From Pseudomonadota bacterium (GTDB taxonomy: Bacteria; Desulfobacterota; Desulfovibrionia; Desulfovibrionales; Desulfovibrionaceae): a stretch of DNA of 64,000 nt. The notes under the pieces are model-generated. The model was not told the DNA's origin and did not search any database. It saw only the letters and a program-made list of their open reading frames with translations. How positions within the stretch are numbered: position 1 is the first letter of the stretch; every line of letters begins with the position of its first letter. Below, in pieces: positions 17,801-27,969 of this stretch. The position numbers and the translations under genes were made by a program. The DNA lies in assembly GCA_023403845.1 (NCBI GenBank), contig JAEYDL010000026.1, forward strand, positions 1-64,000. Direction: 5' to 3'.

Positions 17801-19924
17801 TCAATCCTGGAAGGAGATCAGTCCCTTTTCCGCCTGCGCCTGAATGGAGGTAATCGTCACCGTATTTATGATGTCAGGAACCGTACAACCTCTGGAGAGG
17901 TCATTCACTGGCCGGTTAAGTCCCTGCAGAATCGGACCAATGGCAATGGCGTCAGCGGCACGCTGCACGGCCTTGTAGGTATTGTTCCCGGTATTGAGAT
18001 CGGGGAAAATGAATACCGTGGCCTGACCGGCTACTGGGCTGTGCGGAGCCTTGGTACGAGCAACACCGGGATCAATGGCCGCATCATACTGAATGGGACC
18101 GTCGAGGAGAAGTTCTGGCGCTCGTTCTTTGGCCAGTCTGGTCGCTTCCATTACCTTATCCACATCCGCGCCCTTGCCCGACGTGCCCGTGGAGTAGGAA
18201 AGCATGGCCACCCGCGGCGTGATGCCAAAGATTTTTGCCGTCTCGGCGGAGCTGGTGGCAATGTCCGCAAGCTGGGGGGCCGTAGGGTTGGGATTGACGG
18301 CGCAGTCTCCGAAAACAAGCACTCGATCTTTCAGACACATGAGGAAGACGCTGGAAACGATGGAAGACCCGGGTTTGGTCTTGATGATTTCAAAACTGGG
18401 TCTGATGGTATGAGCCGTAGTGTTGATGGAGCCGGAGACCATACCATCGGCAGCATTCTTGTATACCATCATTGTCCCGAAATAGGTAGCGTCAGCCATG
18501 CGGTCACGGGCTTCGTCCATAGTGATCCCCTTGGCCTTGCGCATTTCATAGTATGTCTGGACATACTCTTCGTATTCCGGCGAGTCAGACGGCTGAACAA
18601 ATCGGGCACCCCGAAGCTCCAGTCCCAGATCCATCATCCTGCGGTGAATATTGGCGATATTCCCAAGCAGGATAATATCCGCAACTTCACGCTGGCACAA
18701 TATTTCGGCGGCTCTCAGAATACGATCTTCTTCCCCCTCGGGAAGCACGATGCGCATCTTGTGTCGTTTGGCCTGTTCAATCAGCTTGAACTCGAACATC
18801 ATGGGCGTAATGCGTGAAGAACAACGATTTATGATGCGTTTGGCCAGAGCCTCAGTATTCACGCTGCGTTCGAACAAGGAGAGGGCTGTGTTGATCTTGC
18901 GATGATCCTCTGGTTCGATACGCGCCTTGATGTCCATGAGGGCCTGAAGAGTGGGGTAGGTCGGTTCCGGCACGGAAAGAATGGGCAGCGGGACGCCGGA
19001 CCAGCCGGCAAGCAGAGAAGAGATGGTTGGCGGCAATGCAAAACCGCCCGTGAGCAACAGACCCGCGACATCCGGTGCGGCGCTGGAATAACGGGAGACG
19101 AGACTTGCCAGAATGATGTCCGCCCTGTCGCCGGGGGTGATCACCAGCATTCCCTGTTTGATATGCTCAAGAAAATTTCCGGCCTGCATGGCCGCAATGG
19201 AGTAATCTTGAACCGGATTGTCCAGACGGGCATGTCCGAACAGAACGGTGGCGTTCAGCCATGTCCGAACATCGCTCATAGTGGGTTTACTTAGGCTGGG
19301 GTATTCGGGAAGGATGAAAACGGGAATATTGGGGCACAGCGTGTCGTCACACAGCGATCCCTGGCATTCAACTACTTCCTCCGGCGACAGAGAGGCTCGA
19401 TTGACGAAGGCACAGATGACTTCCTGCTGTTTTTCCTTGAACAGTTCAAAACTGGTTCGGGCCGCAGCCCTGACCTCGTCGACCGTCCGGCCATATCCGT
19501 TGACCACCAAGGCCACAGGAATATCGAGATTGGCAGCTATCTCGGCATTGATGTCGAACTGAAACGCCGCATTCTTGCCCAGGAAGTTGGTTCCCTGACA
19601 GAGAATAAAATCATATCGGGCCTCAAGTTCCTTGTATTTATGCATAATCTTTTCGATAAGCAGGCCCGTCTTTCCCGTAGTGATGAGTTCTCGTGCTTCG
19701 CTATAATTGATGACGTGAGTATCTTCATAGGGGATATCCAGATCGAACTGCCGAAGGATCAGGTTGATGTCGTGATCCCGTTCTCCCGGACTCGTGTCTT
19801 CAATGATAGGACGGAAAAAGGCGACCTTGCGGACATGGCGCAGAAGAAGCTGCATAAGTCCCAGTGTTACCGCGGATTTTCCGCTGTGGGATTCCGTAGC
19901 CGTAATGTACAGTGTCTTGACCAT
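17801..19924 (-). CDS. pta: Phosphate acetyltransferase (long form with DRTGG domain)
   Basis: 707 residues. The N-terminal third is a P-loop, dethiobiotin-synthetase-like domain (YITATESHSGKSAVTLGLMQ), followed by a DRTGG-type domain (about 220-340; TPGDRADIILA, GLLLTGG), and the C-terminal half is the catalytic PTA domain (RIVLPEGEEDRILRAAEIL; ADGMVSGSINTTAHTIRP; SYSTGTSGKGADVDKV; GPIQYDAAIDP). It makes acetyl phosphate from acetyl-CoA. It lies 142 bases upstream of ackA. The long form is typical of Proteobacteria; its N-terminal part is regulatory in relatives. Confidence 0.95.
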   Translation of the reverse strand: MVKTLYITATESHSGKSAVTLGLMQLLLRHVRKVAFFRPIIEDTSPGERDHDINLILRQFDLDIPYEDTHVINYSEARELITTGKTGLLIEKIMHKYKELEARYDFILCQGTNFLGKNAAFQFDINAEIAANLDIPVALVVNGYGRTVDEVRAAARTSFELFKEKQQEVICAFVNRASLSPEEVVECQGSLCDDTLCPNIPVFILPEYPSLSKPTMSDVRTWLNATVLFGHARLDNPVQDYSIAAMQAGNFLEHIKQGMLVITPGDRADIILASLVSRYSSAAPDVAGLLLTGGFALPPTISSLLAGWSGVPLPILSVPEPTYPTLQALMDIKARIEPEDHRKINTALSLFERSVNTEALAKRIINRCSSRITPMMFEFKLIEQAKRHKMRIVLPEGEEDRILRAAEILCQREVADIILLGNIANIHRRMMDLGLELRGARFVQPSDSPEYEEYVQTYYEMRKAKGITMDEARDRMADATYFGTMMVYKNAADGMVSGSINTTAHTIRPSFEIIKTKPGSSIVSSVFLMCLKDRVLVFGDCAVNPNPTAPQLADIATSSAETAKIFGITPRVAMLSYSTGTSGKGADVDKVMEATRLAKERAPELLLDGPIQYDAAIDPGVARTKAPHSPVAGQATVFIFPDLNTGNNTYKAVQRAADAIAIGPILQGLNRPVNDLSRGCTVPDIINTVTITSIQAQAEKGLISFQD

Positions 19925-20293
19925 GTAACACTCCGAAAGGACTGTTGAAGGGGCTGCAGAATGCTCCCCGCTTTGTTACGAAACGTGTCTTTTACCATAG
20001 CATGGAAACAAATAAATGGGAAGCGAAAGCCGACAACGGAGAATCTCTTCGGGATCTGCTTATGAAGATCAAAATCAGATTATAAAGCCATGCAGGCCTT
20101 GTCAGGCGGCGAACGCTTCATATTGTCTCGGCTTTCCACATGATTTTCGAGATGAATATCCCTTGAGGCATCGTCATTCTCGGGATTGCCGGCGTATCAG
20201 GTATTTTCCTGTCTGAGATCAGGCGACATGAGTATGAGATGGCCATTGCGTGGTAAAAGTCACGTACTAACGTTCTGTGCGAGTCAATAAAAA
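19925..20293. other. Intergenic region upstream of pta
   Basis: No gene supported. It contains the pta promoter (not resolved) on the right side of the gene and ends in the terminator of the oxidoreductase gene. Confidence 0.4.
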
Positions 20294-20320
20294 AGGGACC
20301 GGACATAGGTCCGATCCCTT
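20294..20320 (-). terminator. Terminator of the pyruvate:ferredoxin oxidoreductase gene
   Basis: On the minus strand GGGATCGGACC / GGTCCGGTCCC-like arms around TAT form a stable hairpin followed by TTTTTTATT, 14 bases after the stop. Confidence 0.8.
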
Positions 20321-20333
20321 CAGTCTTTCAGGA

Positions 20334-23300
20334 TTAATCACCAGAACCTGCAGGTCCGTCAGCCAAATGCTTCAACAGCGCGTAACGCTCATTATAGGAT
20401 TTTTCAAGATCACTCTGGAGCTGTTCCGAAATCTGCGGATCAATAGACTTAAGCTGGGCATAGCGGTTTTCGCCGGCCAGGAATTCGCGCAGCGTCCCAT
20501 CAGGGGCCTTTGATTCCAAAGTCAGCGGAGACTTGCCCTGAGCCGCCAGTTCTGGGTTGTACCGATACAGGGGCCAGTAACCGCTCTCCACAGCCAGCTT
20601 TCCTTCTTCCATGCTCTTGCCCATGCCCTTGCGGATTCCCTGATTGATGCAAGGGGCGTAAGCGATGATCAAAGAGGGACCCTTATAGGCTTCGGCTTCC
20701 TTGATGGCCTTGAGCACCTGCTGTTTGTTGGCGCCCATGGAAACAGAGGCGACGTACACATACCCGTAGGACATGGCCATCCGGCCAAGATCCTTCTTGC
20801 CGGTCCGCTTGCCTGCAGCGGCGAATTTGGCAATGGAACCCAGTGGAGTAGCCTTGGAAGCCTGACCGCCGGTATTGGAGTAAACTTCGGTATCCATGAC
20901 GAGGACGTTCACATCAGCCCCGGAAGCCAGAACATGGTCGAGTCCTCCGTAACCGATATCATAGGCCCAGCCGTCACCGCCGAAGATCCACATGGATTTT
21001 TTAGTCAACAGATCGTTCATCTCCCAGATCTGGTCGAACAGCGGATGTTCGGGCGCATCCGAAAGCGCAGCCAGAATCTGTTCGCCATACAGCTTGGACC
21101 CGTTGCCGTCATCCTTATTGTTCAGCCACCCCTTCAGGGCCGCGGCCAGTTCTTCGGGCAGCCCTTCAATGGCGGACGCTTCACGAATGACATCCGCCAG
21201 CTTTTCACGCCGATGAGTAATGGCAATGGCCATGCCAAAGCCGTATTCGGCCGCATCTTCAAACAGGGAGTTGCCCCAGGCGGGACCGAAACCGTCCTTG
21301 TTGGTTGTATACGGGACAGTGGGCGCCGAACCACCCCAGATGGAGCTGCAACCCGTAGCATTGGCAATGAGCATTCTTTCGCCGAAGAGCTGCGTGATCA
21401 GCTTGACGTAGGGGGTTTCACCGCAACCAGCGCAAGCGCCGGAAAATTCGAACAACGGCTGCTGGAGCTGAGAACCCTTCAGGCTTTCACGAGAAACGAG
21501 GTTGTCTTTGATTTCAATGTGTTCATTCGCGTAGTGCAGGTTTTCAACCTGAGCTTCCATCTGGGGGGCCAGAGGCTTCATAACAAGAGCCTTGCCCTTG
21601 GCAGGGCAGACATCGGCGCAAGAACCGCAACCAAGGCAGTCCTCGGCATAGACCTGCATACGGAAATGAAGTCCTTTCAACTCTTTGCCTATGGCCGGCT
21701 TGGTCACAAAGCTTTCGGGAGCTTCGGCCAGTTCCTCATCGGTAGCGAGAACGGGACGAATGGCGGCATGCGGGCATACGAAAGAACACTGACAGCACTG
21801 AATGCAGTTTTCGGGAATCCATTCAGGGATGTCGACGGCGACACCGCGCTTTTCAAAGGCCGCAGTCCCCAGAGGCACCAGTCCATCAGGTTCAAAAGCA
21901 GATACGGGCAGGCTGTCCCCTTTCTGGGCAAGAATGGGGCGAACCACCTTGGCGACGTATTCCGGATCCTCATGGCAGTGGCAATGACAGCTGGAACTTT
22001 CTTTGGGAGCGTCCACGGCATCAGCCCAGGATTCAGGAATCTTGACCTCGACGAGAGCATCGAGCGCCTTGTCCACGGCCATGATGTTCATGTTGACGAC
22101 TTTATCGCCCTTGCTCTTGTAGGTCTTGGCAATGGAGTCCTTGAGCAGCGCTACGGCCTGTTCAAAGGGGATTACCTTGGCAAGCTTGAAGAAGGCCGTC
22201 TGCATGATCATGTTGATTCGTCCGCCGAGGCCGACTTCCTTGGCCAGTTCTACGGCATCAACATTATAGAACTTGAGCTGCTTGCGAGCTATGGTCCGCT
22301 TCATGGAAGCAGGCAGCTCGCGATCAAGATCTTCAATGGTGTTCCAGTCGGAATTCAGAACGAATACGCCGCCGTCCTTGATACCTTCAAGGACATCATA
22401 CTGATGTACATAGGCGGACTTGTGGCAGGCGATGAAGTCGGCCTGATTGACCAGATAGGTAGAATGAATGGGGGACTTGCCGAAACGCAAATGGGAAACG
22501 GTGAACCCGCCCGACTTTTTGGAGTCGTAGGCGAAGTAGGCCTGAACATAAAGATCGGTGTTGTCGCCGATGATCTTGATGGCCTGCTTGTTCGCTCCCA
22601 CGGTTCCGTCTGAACCGATGCCGAAGAACTTGCACTGTACGGTGCCTTCGGCCACGGTATCCAGCGCGTCCTCAACCTCAAGGCTCGTATTGGTCACATC
22701 GTCGTTGATGCCGACGGTAAAGTGATTCTTGGGCCCGACGGAAAGCATGTTGTCGAACACGGCCTTGGCCATGGCCGGAGTGAATTCCTTGGAACCAAGA
22801 CCATACCGTCCGGCAAGCAGACGCGGAGCCTCTCCCTTTTCCATAAACGCCGTACAGACGTCGAGGTAAAGCGGATCGCCCAGAGCTCCGGGTTCCTTGG
22901 TGCGGTCAAGCACCGTGATCGTTTCCACCGTGGTGGGAATCGCCTGCAGAAGATATTCCGGAGAGAAAGGCCGGAACAGACGAACCTTGACAAGGCCCAC
23001 GCGCTGTCCCTGCTCATTGAGCTGATGGATAACCTCTTCTATGGTCTCGCAGGCAGAGCCCATGGCGATGATGACGCGATCCGCTTCGGGATGCCCCACA
23101 TAATCGAACGGCTTGTACTTACGTCCGGTGATGGAGGCTACTTTCTTCATTGCATCGACGACGGCAGCCGGGAAAGCATTATAGAAGGGATTGGCCCGTT
23201 CGCGGTTCTGGAAGTAAATGTCGGGATTCTGTGCGGTGCCGCGCTGGTGCGGATGTTCGGGGTTCATGGCATTCTGCCGGAACTCGTTGACTTTTTCCCA

Positions 23301-23888
23301 GTTTACAAGCCCGCGAATGTCTTCGTAGTCAATGACTTCGATTTTCTGAATTTCATGCGAGGTACGGAAACCATCAAAGAAATGGCAGACCGGCACGCTG
23401 GTTTCGATAGTGGCCAGATGGGACACCAGCGCGAGATCCATACACTCCTGTACGGAGCTTGAGCAGATGAAGGCAAAGCCAGTCTGACGAGCGGCCATTA
23501 CGTCCTGATGATCGCCGAAGATGGACAGAGCGTGAGCGGCCAGTGCGCGTGCGGAAACGTGAAACACGCATGGCAGCAATTCACCGGAAATTTTATACAT
23601 GTTGGGGATCATCAGCAGCAGACCCTGGGAAGCCGTAAACGTGGTCGTAAGAGCGCCGGCTACCAGAGAACCGTGGACGGCTCCGGCAGCGCCCGCTTCG
23701 GACTGCATTTCGCGCACGGTAACGGTTTGTCCCATCAGGTTTTTAGTTCCTGAAGCGGCCCAATCGTCAGCCAGCTCGCCCATGACGGAAGAGGGCGTAA
23801 TAGGATAGATGCAGGCCACATCGCTCAAAGCATAGGCTATGTGGCTGGTGGCGGTGTTGCCGTCCATGGTTTTCATTTTCTTGGCCAT
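20334..23888 (-). CDS. nifJ: Pyruvate:ferredoxin (flavodoxin) oxidoreductase, single-chain
   Basis: 1184 residues. Pyruvate and CoA are converted to acetyl-CoA and CO2 with ferredoxin reduction. Domains in order: pyruvate-binding domain (TSHIAYALSDVACIYPITPSS near residue 15), domain II, gamma-type domain (about 415-600, FFGIGSDGTVGANKQAIKII), two [4Fe-4S] motifs (CIQCCQCSFVCPH and CLGCGSCADVCP, about 680-760), then the TPP domain with GACAGCGETPYVKL and GGDGWAYDIGYGGLDHVL, and VMDTEVYSNTGGQASKATP. Start chosen at 23888 with AAGGAG upstream; a longer frame reaches 24074 through the promoter. Feeds pta-ackA on the same strand downstream. The name nifJ is the family's traditional symbol (also por). 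Confidence 0.96.
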   Translation of the reverse strand: MAKKMKTMDGNTATSHIAYALSDVACIYPITPSSVMGELADDWAASGTKNLMGQTVTVREMQSEAGAAGAVHGSLVAGALTTTFTASQGLLLMIPNMYKISGELLPCVFHVSARALAAHALSIFGDHQDVMAARQTGFAFICSSSVQECMDLALVSHLATIETSVPVCHFFDGFRTSHEIQKIEVIDYEDIRGLVNWEKVNEFRQNAMNPEHPHQRGTAQNPDIYFQNRERANPFYNAFPAAVVDAMKKVASITGRKYKPFDYVGHPEADRVIIAMGSACETIEEVIHQLNEQGQRVGLVKVRLFRPFSPEYLLQAIPTTVETITVLDRTKEPGALGDPLYLDVCTAFMEKGEAPRLLAGRYGLGSKEFTPAMAKAVFDNMLSVGPKNHFTVGINDDVTNTSLEVEDALDTVAEGTVQCKFFGIGSDGTVGANKQAIKIIGDNTDLYVQAYFAYDSKKSGGFTVSHLRFGKSPIHSTYLVNQADFIACHKSAYVHQYDVLEGIKDGGVFVLNSDWNTIEDLDRELPASMKRTIARKQLKFYNVDAVELAKEVGLGGRINMIMQTAFFKLAKVIPFEQAVALLKDSIAKTYKSKGDKVVNMNIMAVDKALDALVEVKIPESWADAVDAPKESSSCHCHCHEDPEYVAKVVRPILAQKGDSLPVSAFEPDGLVPLGTAAFEKRGVAVDIPEWIPENCIQCCQCSFVCPHAAIRPVLATDEELAEAPESFVTKPAIGKELKGLHFRMQVYAEDCLGCGSCADVCPAKGKALVMKPLAPQMEAQVENLHYANEHIEIKDNLVSRESLKGSQLQQPLFEFSGACAGCGETPYVKLITQLFGERMLIANATGCSSIWGGSAPTVPYTTNKDGFGPAWGNSLFEDAAEYGFGMAIAITHRREKLADVIREASAIEGLPEELAAALKGWLNNKDDGNGSKLYGEQILAALSDAPEHPLFDQIWEMNDLLTKKSMWIFGGDGWAYDIGYGGLDHVLASGADVNVLVMDTEVYSNTGGQASKATPLGSIAKFAAAGKRTGKKDLGRMAMSYGYVYVASVSMGANKQQVLKAIKEAEAYKGPSLIIAYAPCINQGIRKGMGKSMEEGKLAVESGYWPLYRYNPELAAQGKSPLTLESKAPDGTLREFLAGENRYAQLKSIDPQISEQLQSDLEKSYNERYALLKHLADGPAGSGD

Positions 23889-24248
23889 GCAAGACTCCTT
23901 CCGCAAAGGCGGATTTCTGTCACGTCCCCCGACCGGAGACGAAATAAGTTCAGCCGTAAGATGCAACAACTTGACGGCACAGAAAAGGTTCTGTTCCCGG
24001 TTTATGCCAGACGCGGGCGAGTATAGTGCAACTCTGTCAAAATCACAACTGATGAGAAGAGCTTTGCGAGACAATACTCACGCACGGTTGGAGCAAGGAA
24101 ATGGAGCAAGGTGGACTCTATCTCCGGAGTCTCTGGAGATTCGGATTCCGTTTCTCAGCCTTCAACTTTTACCTTAAGTCTTGAAAAGCAACAAGGCGTC
24201 TCCTGTCCAAGGGGCCAGGAAACGTGCCGTAAGAGGGGGAGGGACAAT
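23889..24248. other. Intergenic region between recN and the oxidoreductase gene
   Basis: No gene supported. It contains the likely oxidoreductase promoter (24020-24048, minus) with about 125 bases of leader. Confidence 0.45.
24020..24048 (-). promoter_or_regulatory. Probable sigma-70 promoter of the oxidoreductase gene
   Basis: On the minus strand TTGTGA (24048-24043), 17 bases, TATACT (24025-24020). Both boxes differ from consensus by one or two bases and the spacing is ideal. Confidence 0.6.
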
Positions 24249-25832
24249 CTACGAGACGGAAGGTTTCATATCCTGTTGCTCAATCCCAGCCATTCTTGCA
24301 AGTTCGGCATCTCTCGCCGCGCCTTCGAGCCGGGAGCAGGAAGTGAAGGTCTCATCCGGGAGAACATGCTTGGAAACCTGAAAGTGTCTGACGGCACGGG
24401 AAGCCAGCTGGGGCCAATGCGTGATCAGAAGCATCTGCCTGTGCGCGGCGAGATCCGTCAATTTTTCTGCAACCCTGTTCAGGGTCAATCCTCCTACTCC
24501 CGCATCCACTTCATCAAAAATAAGCGTCGCTTCTTCACTCGTGCTTTGCATGGACACCACGGCCAGCATGAAACGGGAAAGTTCGCCTCCGGAGGCAATC
24601 CTGTCCAGAGGCTGAGCAGGCTGCCCCGGATTGGGAGCCCACAGAAGCCGGACCCGATCTTCGGAACATCCGGGGAAGTATTCATGTGGTTTGAAATCTG
24701 CAATCACTTGAAGATATTTTGAAAAGCCAAGAGATGAAAGTTCTGCTTCAAGTTTTTTCGTAAAGAGGGCAGCGGCTTCCCGTCTCAGGGGATTCAGTTG
24801 TACAAACAATGTGGCGAGCTGGTCCTGCAGGGCTTTCTGCTCCTTTTCAACCTGCCGGATATCCAGAGCACATGCGTCGAGAAAAGACAGGTTTTCTGCA
24901 ATTTCGTCGCGCATGGACAAAATTTCCGGCAATGTTCTGCGCAACTTTCTCTTCAGCTGTGCCAGCTCGAAAAGTCTGGATTCCACTTCTTCTGGGTCCA
25001 CATCTGGAAGAGTCAGGGCGGGTCGCCGCAGGCGGCGGGTAAGATCTCCAAGCGTCTGACGAAAGGCGGTAGTCGCCTCAAGGTCCGAAGCGACCTCCTC
25101 GTCATTCTGGGCGATAAGTTCGAGCGCATGTTCAAGATGACCGAGCTGATCGAGCAAACCCACATCTTCTCCGCGCAGAATTTGCTGAATACGCTCATAG
25201 TTGATGCGCAACTGCTCCGAATTGCGGAACTGGACCCGGAGGTTTTCCAGATGTTCCTCTTCTCCAGGTTCGGGAGCGACCTTGTCGATTTCTGAGAGAT
25301 GTATTTCGAGAAGTTCCCGCCTGTCTCCAAGTTCCCTGAAGCGAGAGCGTAACGCATCTCGTTTCGCGATTGCGTTACGGATACCCCTGAGCAATCGATC
25401 GCGTTCTTCCAGCAAATCAGGTCTGTTAAGTACGCCATCAATAAGACCGGCCTGAAAGGAAGGCTGCAGCAGGCGCTGCTGTCCATGCTGACTCGTATGT
25501 ACGATAAGCGAGGAGCGCAGTTCACGGATAGCCTCCTGAGACCCGAGATTGCCGTTGATGTACAGACGGCTGCGCCCTGTTTGGGCATTCAGTTCCCTGC
25601 GAAGCACAAGCTCTCCCTTCGGTCGGACGAACAGAGCCTCGACCTGAGCCTTTTCCTTTCCGGAACGAACCATCTCGGCTCCCATACGTTCGCCCATCAG
25701 AAAATTGAGAGCCTTCAAAATAAAGCTTTTGCCTGCCCCGGTTTCGCCGGTGAGAACATTCATCCCCGGAGCGAATTCCAGTTCCATATCGGCAATGAGG
25801 GCCAGGTCACGGATATGCAAATATTCAAGCAT
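24249..25832 (-). CDS. recN: DNA repair protein RecN
   Basis: 527 residues, SMC-like ATPase of recombinational double-strand break repair. N-terminal MLEYLHIRDLALIADMELEF and Walker A GETGAGKSFILKAL; central coiled-coil regions (about 160-350); C-terminal ISGGELSRFMLA-type signature (ASGGELSRFMLAV) and Walker B ATLIFDEVDAGVGG. Length is close to the usual 550. Start at 25832 matches the family N-terminus; a longer frame to 26039 has no family similarity. Confidence 0.95.
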   Translation of the reverse strand: MLEYLHIRDLALIADMELEFAPGMNVLTGETGAGKSFILKALNFLMGERMGAEMVRSGKEKAQVEALFVRPKGELVLRRELNAQTGRSRLYINGNLGSQEAIRELRSSLIVHTSQHGQQRLLQPSFQAGLIDGVLNRPDLLEERDRLLRGIRNAIAKRDALRSRFRELGDRRELLEIHLSEIDKVAPEPGEEEHLENLRVQFRNSEQLRINYERIQQILRGEDVGLLDQLGHLEHALELIAQNDEEVASDLEATTAFRQTLGDLTRRLRRPALTLPDVDPEEVESRLFELAQLKRKLRRTLPEILSMRDEIAENLSFLDACALDIRQVEKEQKALQDQLATLFVQLNPLRREAAALFTKKLEAELSSLGFSKYLQVIADFKPHEYFPGCSEDRVRLLWAPNPGQPAQPLDRIASGGELSRFMLAVVSMQSTSEEATLIFDEVDAGVGGLTLNRVAEKLTDLAAHRQMLLITHWPQLASRAVRHFQVSKHVLPDETFTSCSRLEGAARDAELARMAGIEQQDMKPSVS

Positions 25833-26076
25833 GACCAAAAGATACTCTTTATAGGGGGTTGAGGAGGCGCGGTCATCGGCACCGCCATGATCAGCATAGG
25901 AATATTGCGGGACGGATGCAAGAGGGCCAAAGCATCTCTCGGTCCGGCTGCCGGGATTTTTCAAATCACGTTCAACCCATCGGGGCCGCCTCGCCTGTCC
26001 GCTGAAACATGGCGAAATGTCTCGCTGAATCTGAGGCAATCTTATTCGCCTTTCCAGAAACTGGAAAAAGGGCTTG

Positions 26077-26949
26077 TCAACGCCGCTTCAGACGGGGGTC
26101 AAGGGTATCCCGCAGACTTTCCCCCAACAGATTGTACCCAAGCACGGTAACAAGAATGGCAAGCCCGGGATAGAGGGAAAGCCAAGGGGCTATTTCGAGC
26201 ACATCCTTGCCTTCCATAAGCATATTGCCCCAGCTGGGATCAGGCGGCTGTACCCCGAGCCCAAGAAAGCTCAAGGAAGACTCGACGAGAATCGCCCCCG
26301 CTACGCCGAGTGTGGCCGACACCAGCACTGGCGTCAGGGCATTGGGCAAAATATGCATGAACATGATCCGAAGGGGGCCTGTCCCGCTGAGCTGAGCGGC
26401 AGCGACAAAATCACGTTCGCGCAACGACAGGGTTTCCGCCCGTACAAGTCGGGCTACCCCCATCCAGGACGTCAGCCCGATGACAATCATGATGTTCGTA
26501 AGACTCGGCTCCAGAAAGGCGATTACCGCTAAGATAAGAAAAAAGGACGGAAAACAGAGCATAACATCCACGCCACGCATGATCAGTTCATCCACAAGAC
26601 CGCCCAGATACCCGGAGAGCAGCCCGAAAATCACACCAATGGCCACTGAAATGCTGACAGAGACAAAGCCGACCCACAGAGAAACACGCGCACCGTAGAG
26701 CAGCCGGGAAAGTACATCGCGTCCCAGTGCATCGGTGCCGAGGGGGAAGGCCGCACAGGGAGCTTCAAGAATATTCTTCGGATGAAGCGCCGTAGGGTCA
26801 TAGGGAGCAAGCCACGGAGCAAACAGAGCGGCTACGGTCATGCACAGCACAATGGCAAGACCGACCCAGAACATTCCCCGTCGAAAAAAAAGTCGTCCGA
26901 GGAAGCGATAAAGACGGTTTAATGGTCCGCAGGAAGACAACGTTCTCAT
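26077..26949 (-). CDS. ABC transporter permease, DppC/OppC type
   Basis: 290 residues, about six membrane helices. The conserved permease loop (EAA-like) is LRERDFVAAAQLSGTGPLRIMFMHILPN. The N-terminus has the OppC-type segment LAPYDP and LGTDALGRDVLSRLLYGAR. It is the inner-membrane half of a peptide/nickel (PepT) importer. It overlaps the DppB-type gene by four bases. Neither ATPases nor a binding protein are next to it. Confidence 0.92.
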   Translation of the reverse strand: MRTLSSCGPLNRLYRFLGRLFFRRGMFWVGLAIVLCMTVAALFAPWLAPYDPTALHPKNILEAPCAAFPLGTDALGRDVLSRLLYGARVSLWVGFVSVSISVAIGVIFGLLSGYLGGLVDELIMRGVDVMLCFPSFFLILAVIAFLEPSLTNIMIVIGLTSWMGVARLVRAETLSLRERDFVAAAQLSGTGPLRIMFMHILPNALTPVLVSATLGVAGAILVESSLSFLGLGVQPPDPSWGNMLMEGKDVLEIAPWLSLYPGLAILVTVLGYNLLGESLRDTLDPRLKRR

Positions 26950-27959
26950 TTTTGCTTCCCTCGTGTTCGGATGCGAGGGTCGGCCAGCCCATAACCGATG
27001 TCGGCCAGCATATTGCCGAGCAGCGTCAAAACGGCCCCCAGAACAAGGTTACCCATGATCAGAGGATAATCACGAGCCATGACTGCCGTGTAGAACAGCT
27101 GCCCAAGTCCCGGCAGAGCGAATATGGTTTCTATGATGACGCTGCCGCCTATCAGCCCCGGTACGGACAGGCCAAGCAGGGTGATGACGGGGAGCAGGGC
27201 ATTGCGAAGAGCATGCCGAAAAATAACCGTATGCGCGGGGATTCCCTTGGCCCGTGCCGTGACGATGTAATCCTGTCGCAATACTTCCAGCATGGAGGAG
27301 CGCATGAAACGGGACATCCCCGCTATGCTGCCTACCGTGATGACGGTGACAGGCAAAACGAGATGTCGCGCAATATCAATACATTTTTCCCAGAAGGACA
27401 GGGCAGGGTAATCCAGAGAAACAAGACCGGAAAGGGGAAGCCACTGATGTTCAAGCCCTGTATACAGCATCAAAAGCAAAGCAAGCCAGAATCCGGGCAT
27501 GGCGAACCCAATGAATACAAGAATCGTCATTCCGCGATCGAAAAGAGATCCCTGTTTCCAGGCGGACAGAACACCGATTGGGATTGCTATCAGAAGCGTA
27601 AGCACAAGAGAGGCTACATTGATACCAATGGTGAGGGGCAAGCGTTCGGCAATCTTATCCATCACAGGCCGGGCATCGCTGGACATGGAGTTGCCGAAAT
27701 CAAGCTGAGCTACCCGGGAGAACCAGTCCCAGTACTGGACGTGCAAAGGGCGGTCAATGCCGTAGAGGGCCTCAAGCCGGGCTCGGGAAGCCTCTCCGGC
27801 CATCGGATTCAACGTCGTTTGGAGATCGGTGGGTGAACCAGGAGCGAGATGAATGACCACAAAGCTGACCAGCGTGATGCCCCACAGAACAAGAAGCATC
27901 CACAGGGCCTTGCGCAGCAGACGTGCCGCAAGTTCTCGCATCGCCGATTGCCGCATCAT
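26946..27959 (-). CDS. ABC transporter permease, DppB/OppB type
   Basis: 337 residues with about six membrane helices. N-terminal LWGITLVSFVVIHLAPGSP is typical of DppB/OppB; the permease loop is MLEVLRQDYIVTARAKGIPAHTVIFRHALRNALLPV. Partner of the DppC-type gene (ATGA overlap). Located 10 bases after the RdgC-associated gene on the same strand, so it may share its transcript. Substrate (peptide, nickel or other) cannot be told from the permeases. Confidence 0.92.
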   Translation of the reverse strand: MMRQSAMRELAARLLRKALWMLLVLWGITLVSFVVIHLAPGSPTDLQTTLNPMAGEASRARLEALYGIDRPLHVQYWDWFSRVAQLDFGNSMSSDARPVMDKIAERLPLTIGINVASLVLTLLIAIPIGVLSAWKQGSLFDRGMTILVFIGFAMPGFWLALLLMLYTGLEHQWLPLSGLVSLDYPALSFWEKCIDIARHLVLPVTVITVGSIAGMSRFMRSSMLEVLRQDYIVTARAKGIPAHTVIFRHALRNALLPVITLLGLSVPGLIGGSVIIETIFALPGLGQLFYTAVMARDYPLIMGNLVLGAVLTLLGNMLADIGYGLADPRIRTRGKQK

Positions 27960-27969
27960 TTCTCCCCTG

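Noticed and set aside
17789..18817. 342-codon plus-strand frame over pta
   Set aside because: Antisense shadow of pta.
20934..22613. 559-codon open frame antisense to the pyruvate:ferredoxin oxidoreductase gene
   Set aside because: It is a mirror of the strongly biased codons of the sense gene; the product has no recognisable domain and no ribosome-binding site.
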